From NCBI GenBank assembly GCA_026225945.1, contig JAMJFZ010000770.1, positions 4,774,001-4,838,000 on the forward strand: 64,000 nucleotides of DNA, read 5' to 3'. The position numbers and the translations under genes were made by a program. The notes under the pieces were generated by a model. It saw only the letters and a program-made list of their open reading frames with translations, was not told where the DNA came from and made no database searches. Numbering within the stretch: position 1 is the stretch's first letter; each line of letters starts with the position of its first letter. Positions 22,645 to 33,130 of the stretch are shown here, piece by piece. Source of the stretch: Cricetomys ansorgei. Lineage: Eukaryota; Chordata; Mammalia; Rodentia; Nesomyidae.

Positions 22645-22850
22645 GTTAAGCCTGAGATTTTAGTTCCATTAAATGGACCCAGATTTGATTCCCAAGATCC
22701 ACATGATGTCACATAACCAATCTGTAATTCCAGTTCTTGGGCATCTGATGCCCTCTTCTGGCATCCACAGGGACAAGGTATGCACAGGATGTACATACAT
22801 AAATGTAGGCAAACACTTACACGTGTAAAATAAAAGCAAATTATGAGAAA
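22645..22850 (+). repeat. B3-type SINE
   Basis: Forward tRNA-derived SINE. The head region reads 'gacccagatttgattcccaa' near 22676. It is followed by 'ctgtaattccagttcttggg' near 22722, 'gatgccctcttctggcatcc' near 22748, and the B3 tail words ACATAAATGTAGGCAAACAC and AAAATAAAAGC near 22828. Confidence 0.8.
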
Positions 22851-23531
22851 GACCTGTGGAGGCAGAGCCGGCACGCACACCACAGCTGCAGCAAAGACAG
22901 CATTAGGGCCCATGCAGAGATGATGCATGAAGGGGTGAGGGGGAAGGTATTATATAAGGTGGAAAGGTTGGCAATGGACTCCAGTAGGCATTCACAGATA
23001 GTTCATTTGGAGGCAGATGATAGCTGCCCTAGCATGTCATCCATTTCTCTCCATTCCTGCTCATTCTCATCATGGAAGCAGGGACAGGAGACTTGTTAGC
23101 GCCATTCTCTGGCTTGGTCAGCTGCCAAAAATCAAAGATCCCCAGAGATCAGGGCTGCCAAAGGCTATTTCTGCAGTTGGAGCAGTTCTGTCTGCAGTTA
23201 TTTCCCAGCCATGATTGCTCTCCTCAATTCCCTGTGCTGACACTGGGCACTGCTGAATGGCAGGGCCCCCTCCCTGGAGCCTTGGTTCCTATGGAGTGAA
23301 GGAAGGGAGAGGCAAAGCTATCTCCAAAAATGTATTAACTTGACATCTAGAAAAAGGGTGAATTGGTTCACTGCACTCTGAGAGTGAGGTGTTTGCATCC
23401 TGAGTCAGTGTTTGTTTTCCTCTTCTTGGTGGTCTAACCGGGATATGGTCTTGACTATGTAAATCACCATGGCAAAGAAATGAGGCACCTATGTAGTTCA
23501 CAGTCAATCCCTACCCCTACCCCAGACCCCA
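22851..23531. other. unique non-coding sequence
   Basis: No gene recognised; only short overlapping frames. Confidence 0.4.

Positions 23532-23585
<54 letters not shown>
23532..23585. repeat. (CA)n microsatellite
   Basis: About 26 perfect CA units. Confidence 0.98.
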
Positions 23586-23588
<3 letters not shown>

Positions 23589-24221
23589 CCCCATGGATTT
23601 AATGATTAGTTAGAATTACTTTTTGAAATTTTCTTCCCTGATATTTTCTAAAGTTGTAGCCCAAACAGCCTGTACATTTGGACATGCATTCTCTGATGAG
23701 ATACCAGTGTTCCTTCTGTGGCCTCCCACCCTGTCCTGGATTTCCAGATACCAGCAGAAGCCACTTGTGGGCAGGAAGGAACACAGACTGAACTGATAAG
23801 TACATCAGGAGTGCAGGAAATTAGACCAAAATGTCTCACAGGGCTACACAGGGCTTCAAATCAAAGGGCCTCTGTTCCGTATCACTCACTGAGATGGGAA
23901 AGTCAGGCTCCATTCTAAGGAAGACAGCAAAGTCTTCTGCTCTTGGATACTGATAATGTGCCAGGTTTGATACTATTCTTTCGTGTATATAAACCTCCTT
24001 CCAGAGAGTTTGTCTTGTCACTAACAGAAAAATTAAAAATCTCCCGGCAACCATAGTTTCCAAATGAGACTATTTCTTTCTTTTTTGAGCCATAATCTTC
24101 TCAGGATCAAGACTGACTCCTATATTGGTGGGAATCCCATGGTCCTGTCGAGACAAAGGAATGGATTTGTCTGTACTGAATCTTCAAGAAGTCTATAGTA
24201 AAGCCAGAGGCACACTTTTCG
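23586..24221. other. unique non-coding sequence
   Basis: Nothing recognisable. Confidence 0.4.
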
Positions 24222-24546
24222 TGTATATATGGGGGACGGGTATGTGGGAGCAGGTGCACGCATCCATTCATGTGCGTGAAGAAGCCAGAGGTCATCATCA
24301 AATCTCTTACCCTATGACTCTCTGCTTCATTTTTGGCACAGGATATCTCACTGAATAGTTCGCCATTTTTGGCCAGACTGACTGACCAGTAAACTCCACC
24401 TGCTTTCTCTTCCCCTGTCTCTAGCATCAGGGTTGTAAGTGTTCACTCTTGCTCCTGCACCTGGCTTTCCTTGTGCCAGGAATCAAACTCGGCCCTCATA
24501 CTTGTGTATCAAGCTCTTTACTCGTGGCATGATATTCTAAGACCCA
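24222..24546 (-). repeat. B4-type SINE
   Basis: Reverse B4/RSINE1. The reversed tail has 'gaagaagccagaggtcatca' near 24278. The body has 'ctcttcccctgtctctagca' near 24406 and 'gctcctgcacctggctttcc' near 24451. The reversed head has 'caagctctttactcgtggca' near 24509. Strongly diverged but in order. Confidence 0.7.
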
Positions 24547-25440
24547 ACACTCTCTTCTTCTTCTTTTTTTTTAATGGATCTGTGTGTATTAGAATAGAGT
24601 TGACCTTACTCGATCTGCATTCTCATTTTATTACTGTGTCGGTCCTCAGGGAAAACCTTTTCAACCTTTTCACATTATGAAATTCTAGTGCTGGTGAGGA
24701 CCTTAGACATTGCTGTAATGCAAAAGCTACAAAATGGCTGGGAATCAGAATTCCCTGGGGGTTTGCCGTCTTGGACTGACTGAATTAAAATGTGTAGAGT
24801 TGATGGTTTATTTTTAACCATCACTCTTCCTGCTGATGTTTTGGAACAACGATCTGGTTCATCTACCAGCTCTCAGGCAGAGGAACATTTACAATGAGAT
24901 TGCCCCAGTGAGGGTACTCTTGGCTGGCCCTCACTCCCTTGCTCACACTAATGGTTGTCCTTCTGTTTCTAAGAAGCGAGGCTCTTGCCCAAAGCTCAAG
25001 GTGGGTGTGTATATTTTTTCCTTCTCTTTCTGAAACACAGGGGGTAGTTCCTGCTGGCAAAAGAAGACATGTTCAGCTTCTGATAGAGCTGTGCACACAT
25101 CTGGTGAGAAGTTTAGTATTCTGTACCCCCTCATCACCTGCAGTAATTATCTGATGATGAACTTGAAGTACAAACTCCAATGGGTGTAATGCAGAGTGTC
25201 AAGAGGAATAGCATTAAAAGATCTCTTAACACTGAAAATTCATAACCAGTATAGAAAGATATTGATAAACATTAGACGATCCTGAGCTTTCCTATGTTAC
25301 TTTTGCCTCTAACAGTTGGGTGGCTTATGAGCAAAAATGATGGGCACAAGCCTCACTGCAATTCCGAATCATCGTCCTGCCTCTGCCTGCTCCTCCCTGC
25401 CATCCTGTACACTTAAGCACATGTCCCCTATTCTATATCT
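24547..25440. other. unique non-coding sequence
   Basis: No gene recognised. A T-rich run lies at about 24553-24572. Open frames around 24836-25154 occur on both strands in several registers and are treated as chance. Confidence 0.4.
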
Positions 25441-25525
25441 GTTTTTCTTTTTCTTTTTTTTTTTTTTGTGCATCAGCTGGCTGGACAGCAAGAGCATTTA
25501 TGACTGCTAAGCTACAGCCACTGTA
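25441..25525 (-). repeat. T-rich tract plus ID-like head remnant
   Basis: A T-rich tract (25441-25467, with 15 consecutive T) is followed by 'gcaagagcatttatgactgc' and 'taagctacagcc', resembling a reversed ID/tRNA-like SINE head. The fragment is too short for a subfamily. Confidence 0.35.
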
Positions 25526-25530
25526 GTACA

Positions 25531-25582
25531 TCAAGAGTTTGGCCCAGAGGTATAGTGCACTGGATGCCACTTCCTCCTCTAA
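25531..25582 (+). repeat. dispersed direct repeat, copy 1
   Basis: The segment AAGAGTTTGGCCCAGAGGTA and the following TAGTGCACTGGATGCCACT closely resemble 27546-27598. A tRNA-like SINE origin is possible. Confidence 0.45.
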
Positions 25583-25766
25583 GTCTGCCTGGTATCCTAA
25601 CCTCAGCCTCTGTATAGCTTGGTGGTGGTGGAGGCCAGATATTGAAATGGCAGAGCCACAAGATAAGCCGTCTTGGATCCTTGAGTCATTTCTTTTTAAG
25701 GAAGTAAACTTGGAGAGCCGTCAGACCACATGGGGGACTTGGCATGATTAAGAAAAAGTATTAGGG

Positions 25767-26010
25767 GCTAGAGACATGAGTCAGCAGCTAAGGGTGCTTG
25801 TTGCTCATGCCAAGGACCCAGGTTTATTCCCAGCACATACACGGCGGCTCACGACTGTCTATAACTGCAGTCCCAGGGGATCCATCACCTTTTTTCTGTC
25901 CTCTGCAGTCGCCAGACACACATGTGGTATACAGACATACAGTAGACATGCAGGCCAAATATTCAATTACATACAATGAAAATAAATCTAATTTTTTAAT
26001 GAAATAAAGA
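25767..26010 (+). repeat. B3-type SINE
   Basis: Well-preserved forward B3. The tRNA-like head starts at 'ggggctagagacatgagtca' near 25767. It is followed by 'ccaaggacccaggtttattc' near 25809, 'actgcagtcccaggggatcc' near 25864, 'cagacacacatgtggtatac' near 25914, and an A/T-rich tail with AAAATAAATC near 25979. Confidence 0.88.
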
Positions 26011-26827
26011 TTAAATATGAGGCCTTGGGATTGTTTCTGTGGTTTACCTTAGCCTAACCTGTTCACTATAGTTGGTGTCTGCCTGTGGCAGACCTCGTGG
26101 GTGAGCCCTACAATTCTGTTATTTGCAGGGTTTTTTTCTCCTCTTAAAAACTGAATGGGACTAGAACTTTCCAGGAATCCTCTCAAGCTGCAGTAATGAT
26201 TTACTGAAGCAGAAAGAACATGGTTATTTTGAGTCACAAAAGAAATAACAAAGCAAAACAAACTTAGGATGGTTGCCTTCCCTCCTAAAAGTAATTAAAA
26301 AACAGAGGCATATGGACAGGGAAAATACCAACAACACTGCCTGATCTGGTGTGGATGTGTTCCTGGAAAGTATTAATTACACACTTATGCCATTTAAAAA
26401 TATCAATTCAGATGCACGCCGCTTGCAAATCTCTTCTTGTTCTGTCCGCTGGATGACTCGGGACAAAGATAGCTGTGAATTAATTGATTAATAACAAGCC
26501 GTGCTATGCGTGTTTTCACTGACAATATCCTTGGGATGGACTTCCTGGAGCCAGGCTTCTGCTTGTGGGAGAATTGGTTTCCTCCTCAGGGAAATTGTAC
26601 CACCAAGTGGTTACCTCATCTGGTCCTTCTTCTGGCAAGGCAGAAGTCACTTATTTTAAGTTGGATGCAAATGTGTTGTCTGGGGAGGCTCTTTGACACC
26701 TGTGGTATACAGAACAACATGCAGGGTGAGGTACTACTGTCCACCATAATTCTGTTCCTATTGAAAGACTATTCACTGAATGGTGGATGTCTTTCTGTGA
26801 AGCGTGCATCACCCCTGGGAGCAGTTT
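26011..26827. other. unique sequence with AT-rich homeobox-like sites
   Basis: No repeat recognised. At 26370-26500 there are several TAAT-core words (ATTAATTAC, GAATTAATTGATTAATAAC). The segment could be a conserved non-coding element; this is inference from motif content only. Confidence 0.4.
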
Positions 26828-26848
26828 GATGGAAGAGAACCACCTAGG

Positions 26849-26912
<64 letters not shown>

Positions 26913-26975
26913 CTCTGACTTCCACATGTACACCATGGCATACTCACTCACCACAAATAAATAAATGTAACTGAA
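26828..26975 (+). repeat. B3A-like SINE split by (GA)n
   Basis: Start word GATGGAAGAGAACC (26829) and, after the GA tract, 'tctgacttccacatgtacac' (26915), 'catggcatactcactcacca' and AAATAAATAAATG match the 3' half of the B3A-type tRNA SINE. The middle is replaced or expanded by (GA)n at 26852-26912. Confidence 0.65.
26852..26912. repeat. (GA)n microsatellite
   Basis: About 30 GA units with one AAAG interruption, lying inside a SINE remnant. Confidence 0.97.
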
Positions 26976-27714
26976 AAGTTAAGAAGAGAAAAGTCTAGCC
27001 CAGAGAAGGCAAATTACTAAAGGACCAGTAGTTTGACTTACGAATTCCTGGGAGAATGGGAAAACAGGTCACATAGGTTCAATGGATGACATGGTAATTC
27101 ATCTGGCTTTGCATTAGCATGACTGCATGCTGGAATAGCTGCTCACCCCAATAACCCTGATTCCTGGAGGGACAGTGAAGTGAGTTTGTGTAGTGAAATA
27201 TTTATATTCTCTCAGGCTGAGGAGTGAGCCCCTGCCTTGCTGTGTCCTGGGGTCTCCTGGGATTGATTTCTCTTATGTGAAACCCAAGATTTCCGAAGTT
27301 TTAGAACACTGTATGTGTGTCCCCCACCAACCCCTTGTGATTCTCAGGCTGGAGCTTTTTCATGTTATGTACAGGGAATTAACTTGTCTGTCATCCTGAA
27401 ATGTGGCAGGGCTGGACAAGAAAGAGAGAGAAGGAAGGCAGGGTGTGAATGAGGAGATCTGTCCCATTGTGCATTCCTGCCCAGGGCATGGACTGGCTGG
27501 AGGCTGAGAGTGGGCAGCCTGCTGAGGCTACAACACACACATGGCAAGAGTTTGACTCAAGAGGTACAGAGCACTGGATACCACTGGAGTCCTCCTTTCT
27601 TCTCCACTTTTGTCCCGGATCTGGTCCTCACCTTTAACAGCCAGAGCTACATGTAAACGAGATTCTTTAGGGGTCATCTCCTCGACAGAATGTCTACATG
27701 GACGTGAAGAGTGA
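26976..27714. other. unique non-coding sequence
   Basis: No gene recognised. It includes the second copy of the dispersed direct repeat at 27546-27598. Confidence 0.4.
27546..27598 (+). repeat. dispersed direct repeat, copy 2
   Basis: AAGAGTTTGACTCAAGAGGT and the following ACAGAGCACTGGATACCACT match copy 1 at 25531-25582 in the same orientation. Confidence 0.45.
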
Positions 27715-27983
27715 GACTTGCCTTTTCCACCGTAGATTCTGTTTCACTTCTCACTATTCTTGGTTTTTGAGAAGGTTTCTCACCTGGATCTGGTCTTCAC
27801 CAATTTGTCTAGTTTGGCTGATAAGGGATCCTTCTGTTTCTGCTTCTGGGGATCTTCCTGTCTCTGTGCTGGGATGACAAGTACATGCTACTGTGCTGAA
27901 CTGTTTAAATGAAGGGCAGGGATTGAATTTAGGGCCTCGTGCTGTGCAACCAGCATTTACCAACTATACTGCCTGCTCACCCC
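27715..27983 (-). repeat. B4-type SINE
   Basis: Reverse B4/RSINE1: 'ttttgagaaggtttctcacc' near 27764, 'cctgtctctgtgctgggatg' near 27858, 'cagggattgaatttagggcc' near 27918, and the reversed head 'tttaccaactatactgcctg' near 27956. Confidence 0.78.
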
Positions 27984-28455
27984 TCATCTTGTGTGGCTCT
28001 TGGGGGTCCACTGAGCACAAGCTCCACAGCACATAGGTTGGCTGTGCCAATGCATAAACAGAAGAGGGGAAGAGATAGGGTCCATATCAGAAGGGGTGCC
28101 AACCAGGCCAAAGGAAGACGTGAACAGACCAGGAATCTAGACAACCGAGAGGCTGTTTGCATCTCCTTCTGTAAGGGGACATTTGGTTCCTCTAGTCATT
28201 CTCCCTTCTCACATTTTATCCATGTTTCTGTGCACTATCTGGTTCACGTTTGCACCCCTCGTGCATGTCAGAGTGCCAAGAAAGAGCATAGATATTATGA
28301 AATGGATGGGTAAAAAAAATCACTCTTTACCAGACCTTGCTGTGTTTAGGCATGCTATTTGCATCATTTTATGTAAGAACTGGCCTCTGACATCCAAGTA
28401 GTTAGACCCTAATCTGAGATTGGAGGATGTAGGAGAAACCCTCATCGCTCCCCCT
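27984..28455. other. unique non-coding sequence
   Basis: No repeat recognised. The 124-codon frame at 27939-28313 has no domain and starts inside the adjacent SINE. Confidence 0.4.
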
Positions 28456-28687
28456 AATGTGGAATGAGGCAGACCTAGAGATATCACTCCGACAAGCCGT
28501 GCCCTTTCCAATACCTACAAAGTGAGCATAATATCCTTAGCTGGAGCCCCTTGGAGCCTATACTCAGCTTGCTGGTTTTGGATCACCTTTCGGGGCTCCG
28601 GCTAAGGATATTATGCTCACTTTGTAGGTATAGGAAAGGGCATGGCTCGTCAGAGTGATATCTCTAGGGCTGCCTCATTCCACATCT
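28456..28687. repeat. long inverted repeat (95-bp stem, 41-base loop)
   Basis: Left arm 28456-28550 is the reverse complement of right arm 28592-28686, with six differences by eye (about 94%). The 41-base loop is 28551-28591. In a forward transcript two of the differences would be G:U pairs, leaving four true mismatches. The arms match no SINE, LTR or DNA-transposon end that I know. It is either a recent inverted duplication or a hairpin-forming element. Confidence 0.97.
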
Positions 28688-29204
28688 TGCCTCTAACATC
28701 CTTGTGCCGCTGCTGTAGTACTTACTATGATCTTGACCTGGGCACTATAGAGACATTGCTGCAAGTCTCAGAGTTAGGAGAGCTGCCCCAGGTTGCCCGT
28801 GTGTGCCTATCTTGGTATCATTAGACACTGTCAGTCACGTGTACTCATTTGAGCAGAAGCTGTGCTCCCTTCTCTGTCAAGTAGCTGCCAACCCATTCCC
28901 TCACTAGTATTTGTTGACAAGACAGTAAAAGCATTTCTGAATTAGAGACACAGTGAAATGACACTTGAATTCTCTGGAGAACGATTCTGCTATGATGGAT
29001 AAACATGTTAATTACTCAGAGTTTAACCTCCAGCTGCCACCTTTGTGGGGCTTCTCTCCTTACAGTGTGAGCAGGGAGCCTTGCAGGCTGAAGTCACAGG
29101 AGCTTACCTGCCCTGAGCAATCTCCCCCATCCCTGACTTCTGGGCTGTGTTCATGGGGGACTCGGGTATACAAATCAAGCCCATGCCTATGAGGCAGCTA
29201 GTAT
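28688..29204. other. unique non-coding sequence
   Basis: Nothing recognised. The word CCTCTAACATCCTT just right of the hairpin (28690-28703) weakly resembles the reverse complement of 28420-28434, so the inverted homology may extend with a gap. Confidence 0.4.
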
Positions 29205-29375
29205 AGAGAGGTAGAGATCCTGAGCTTTGGTACTCCATGCCTTAGATTAAAATCCTGGTGCTTCTTCTCAGTCACTTTCTGGGTCCCACACTTCCCACCC
29301 ATTCAATGAGTTGTTCTGAAGATTAAATGTATGGATGCCTATAAGAGATTTCTGGCGTGCCTGGTGTCTAAGGGA
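29205..29375 (+). repeat. MIR SINE
   Basis: Forward MIR: 'gatcctgagctttggtactc' near 29216, 'agattaaaatcctggtgctt' near 29244, 'cagtcactttctgggtccca' near 29269, then 'gttgttctgaagattaaatg' near 29311. Core and 3' region are in order, though the central part is diverged. Confidence 0.6.
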
Positions 29376-29617
29376 AGTGGCTGCTGATGTTATAAGCTAC
29401 TTTCCTCCTTGCTCTCCCTTCTGTGGGTTTTACTGGTTTGTCTTTTTCTTTATTTTCCAACTTCCTTCCTTCTACTCTTGAGTAACTTTGCTCTCTTTTT
29501 CCTGAGCATGACTGTAGCTCTCACAAAAGAGAGGAGTGAGGGATTGGGACATCCATATAGGCTTCTAGGGTATGAATGAAAATTACCCATCAGTTTATTT
29601 CATTACTACACGTTTTA

Positions 29618-29720
29618 CTGACTGTAGTGTTGTATTTCTATAACTCAGCACTCAAGAGATTGAGGCAGGAGGGCCATGAGACTGAGGCCAGTCTGGGATA
29701 CTTAGCAAGACTAAGAAAGG
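29618..29720 (+). repeat. B1-type SINE
   Basis: B1 words: 'tctataactcagcactcaag' near 29637, 'gattgaggcaggagggccat' near 29658 and 'gaggccagtctgggatactt' near 29683. It lacks the second half and runs into a GA-rich tail (29720-29785). Confidence 0.75.
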
Positions 29721-29795
29721 CAAAGAGATGGGGAGAGGAAGAGGAGGAAGAGCGAGAGAAGACGAAGAAAGAGAAAGGCATTTAGTAAGAGTTGA

Positions 29796-30120
29796 TCAAG
29801 CCTGGGAAGATGGCTCAGGGTCTATGAATTACCACACAAGCATGGGGATTGGAGTTAAATATCCAGAACTCCAATAAAAACCAAGCAGGCATTGGGGCCA
29901 TCTGTAATTTCAGCACCCCGGAGGAAGAGACAAGTGATCTCCAGAGCAAGTTGTCTAGCTAGACTAGTTGAAATTGGCAAGTTCCAGGTTCAAGGAGAGA
30001 ATCTGTTTCAATACACAAAATTGAAAGCAATCAAGAAAGACACCCAGTGTAAACTTTGGGTCTTTACCTGCACACGCATGTGTGTCTACATACACACACA
30101 CACTGTGTACATGCAAACAG
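29796..30120 (+). repeat. B4-type SINE
   Basis: Forward B4/RSINE1. The tRNA-like head is 'cctgggaagatggctcaggg' (29801). The body has 'ctgtaatttcagcaccccgg' near 29903 and 'ggaagagacaagtgatctcc' near 29923. The tail has 'acgcatgtgtgtctacatac' near 30075 and (CA)n near 30093. Confidence 0.8.
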
Positions 30121-30384
30121 TTTCTTTTTCCTTTAAAAGGAGAGTTAGCTATGTGGTGCATCAAGAAGTGTGCCTGTAACCTCCATGAAGGTATAGCCTG
30201 TGACTCTAAGCTGCTCCCTAGGGCAAGGAGAATGACAGGTGAGCCACGCTCCATAGCACGGAGTGGTAGGTGTTATGATAGAGAGTTTTTCTTTGCTTGA
30301 GTGCCCATGACTCCTGCATATCTTGAGAAGTATATGGTCATGAGGAGCAGAATCTAAGACCTGTGACTGGACAAGACCTTAGTG

Positions 30385-30530
30385 TCTCATGTGTGACACT
30401 GAACACTTTTGACCTATTTAAGCCTCAATTTTCAACTCTGCAAAATGGGAATAACTACTCTTGGCTGATTGTGGAAGTTTAAAGTGAGCGTGGGTCTGAT
30501 ACACTGAGTTCAGTCACATAGAAAGTACTG
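30385..30530 (+). repeat. MIR SINE
   Basis: Forward MIR: 'tttaagcctcaattttcaac' near 30418, 'ctgcaaaatgggaataacta' near 30438, then 'gaagtttaaagtgagcgtgg'. Clear 3' half. Confidence 0.75.
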
Positions 30531-31386
30531 TCACCCAATGAGATGAGACAGGTATCACCGATAACCTAAGTTAGAGGGTCCTTACCTCCCGACTGAGCCT
30601 TCCCCTCTGAACTTTCAATAATGGAACAAGATGGCTAATATAAAATACCTCATACTTTTGGGCATGAGACAGCACCCCATTTATCCATGTCTCTTTGCTT
30701 ATCATCAGTCTTGGTTTGGGTTTTGTCATCAGGCTTTGGTTTTCCTTCAGGCCTTGTCTTCTATAACTGCTGGAGGGATGGTTCTGGCCTCCAAGGGGCT
30801 AATAAAGGCTTTCAAGATTGTGGGTTGCATTCCACAGCACCATGAAGTCTTGGTCATAGGCTTGGACCACTGCTATCAGGGTTGTTAGGAGTGCCAGGCA
30901 GATCTGACCTCCATCAAAGGGTTATTAATGTTACCTTGAATTTATCTTCCCTGATGGGGAAATTTCACTGGTATCTGATAATAAATGAGATGTACAACGG
31001 CTTTGTGCAAGCAAGTGCCCATCCCCTGCTAGAAAGTTTGTATGGGGAACTGCAAGGAGGCTATAGAAAATGGAACAGGAGAAAGGAGCTTCAAATCTTA
31101 GGTGAGGAATTCAGCCTTCAGACCTAGTCCTGAGGCTTTCCTGCCCAAGACTGGTCTGTGGAAAGGAATTCGGGAACTAGTCTCCACGGTCCCTACCACT
31201 GAGACCATGGGTTCTCTCCTCCTCATCCGCCTGTGCATTTGTGAACTCAGCAATGCTGTCCTTAGTAGATGTAGATGAACCTCAGCTCTCTAGAACACAG
31301 TGACAAAGGTGACCACTCAGCGGTGAGAGGCAGGAGATGGCTGCAGGTGACAAAGGAACAATCTTGGTAGAGGGCAATAATCTTCC
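30531..31386. other. unique non-coding sequence
   Basis: No gene or repeat recognised. Confidence 0.4.
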
Positions 31387-31445
31387 AATTTCTCTCCCTC
31401 CCTTTCTCTCTCCCCTCCCTCTCTCTTTTCCTCCCTGTCCTCCTC
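31387..31445. repeat. polypyrimidine tract
   Basis: CT-rich run made mostly of CTCC, CTTT and CTCT words. Confidence 0.85.
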
Positions 31446-31479
31446 AAATGCCTGCATTAACACTCCCCCACCCCCCCTC

Positions 31480-31536
<57 letters not shown>

Positions 31537-31806
31537 TTGCACTAGAGGCCAACCTCAGATTTTGGTCTTCATCTTCTACCTTGTTTAAGCAAGAGTCTCT
31601 TGTTCACTGTAGAGTGTGCCAGCATAGCTCTTCCTCCCATGGTTTCTTTTGTTGTGTCTCTACCTCCTAGCTGGCTATAGGAGTGTGGGGTTATAGACAC
31701 ACACACACACACTATTGTGTTTGTCTTTATGTTGGTTCTGGGGGTCCAAGCTCAGGTTCACACTTGTATGGCAAGCACTTTATGCATGCAGACAAGTCTC
31801 CAGCCT
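31480..31806 (-). repeat. B4-type SINE with (GT)n tail
   Basis: Reverse B4/RSINE1 whose reversed CA tail has expanded into about 27 GT units (31480-31533). It continues with 'gcactagaggccaacctcag' near 31539, 'gcaagagtctcttgttcact' near 31589, 'gttctgggggtccaagctca' near 31735, and the reversed head 'gcaagcactttatgcatgca' near 31771. Confidence 0.85.
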
Positions 31807-32449
31807 ACTATAGGGTTTTGAGAAACCAGAAAGATTCAACATTGAGTTGTCAAGGCATTGGGTCCTTTAGAGGACATGAATAGCATAGTGTCAGGTGGAA
31901 CTCAGTGAGCTGCAAAAGAGGATCAATCATAGTGTGGATCGTTTTCAAGGCAGAGTAAATTAACTCAGCCAGAGTGTGGCAGTGGGAACTCTGAGGGGTG
32001 GTACCAGCATCTGGGCAAGCTGTTCTCATATTTAGTGGTATGTAGTACTGTTAGGAATGGGGATGTTTGGAAACGTTTAGCCACTCCCTTTATAAGATGC
32101 CAGATACCCTCATCTTACTACCGAGGGCTGAACTCGCATACTGAGAGTGGGAACCTCACATGCTCAGAGCCGTGCAGTGAGTTAGCAGTGGCTGCACTAA
32201 AGCTGTGATAACATCCAGCTGTCCTGTGCAGAGTCTTGCCTTTCCTCCCTAAGTGGTCGATCAGCTTTCATCAAGTCCCTTCCACCTGCCAGGGTCCCAC
32301 CAGAGTACTGATGGTCTTTGACTTGAGGGGAATGACACTCTTGGTGGATCTGTTTGACAGTGGGCATCACAAGTCTGGAAGAGTGGAAATAACCGAGTTC
32401 AAATTATAAGCTTTGGTAGATTCCAAACTCCAACTGAGACAATGTGCAC
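31807..32449. other. unique non-coding sequence, possible MIR trace
   Basis: No gene recognised. At 32095-32235, 'ctgagagtgggaacctcaca' and 'gagccgtgcagtgagttagc' weakly resemble reversed MIR, below the level for a call. Confidence 0.35.
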
Positions 32450-32560
32450 TCTAAGCCAGTTCTTCCTAAAATGGGGTGCCTAGAGGAGCAGCATCAGCTG
32501 GTACTTTTTAAGGATGCGGATTCCGTCACTTGAGCTGTGTAAATCTGACATACATTGAGG
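32450..32560. mobile_element. MER5-type hAT fragment
   Basis: Words 'gccagttcttcctaaaatgg' near 32455, 'gaggagcagcatcagctggt' near 32482 and 'ttttaaggatgcggattccg' near 32506 follow the MER5 consensus order. Confidence 0.6.
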
Positions 32561-33004
32561 TTTGAGCTGGTTTGCACCACGCAAGCTGATAAACTTCCCA
32601 GGCTTGCTACCACCCCCTGCCCTTCTATGCTTTATAAATCAAATAACTGACTTGTCCCCAAGGTCACTGCCACTTCCTTAGTAGCTCAATTTCCGATGAC
32701 TCCTTTTGACCATGGATTCTTCAGGAAGCCTGAGATCGGCACAGGTGCCCTACCACCCAGTGGGGTCTCTGGGTTTGAAGGCAACCTAATTGGTGTTGTA
32801 GAACCTTTTCAGGGGCCAGAGGGGATTTTTTGAATCCTGTCTGCTTTCATGTAGACTTGAACCAGTCAAGTGAAAGATTAAGAAACCAGAAAGGAGGAAG
32901 ACATAACTTGAGACACCAAATGTTTGTTGCAATCAGGGCATTTCCTGACTTCTAAATACTGCGTTTGTGAGACCACAAGGGGTCATGTGCTACTGTCATC
33001 CTCT
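32561..33004. other. unique non-coding sequence
   Basis: Nothing recognisable. Confidence 0.4.
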
Positions 33005-33130
33005 ACTTGGTTCACTCAGTATTTGTATTGCGCTCACCAAGTGCCGGGCACTTTACGTCAGCAGTGGGTATATAAAAAAGAAGTGATGTGGTCCCTGCCT
33101 ACAGGGAAACTCACGTCTAGTGTGATGTCT
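33005..33130 (-). repeat. L2 LINE 3'-end fragment
   Basis: Reversed L2 terminus: 'gctcaccaagtgccgggcac' near 33032, 'agtgggtatataaaaaagaa' near 33063 and 'gtccctgcctacagggaaac' near 33091. The order matches the reversed end of L2. Confidence 0.7.
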
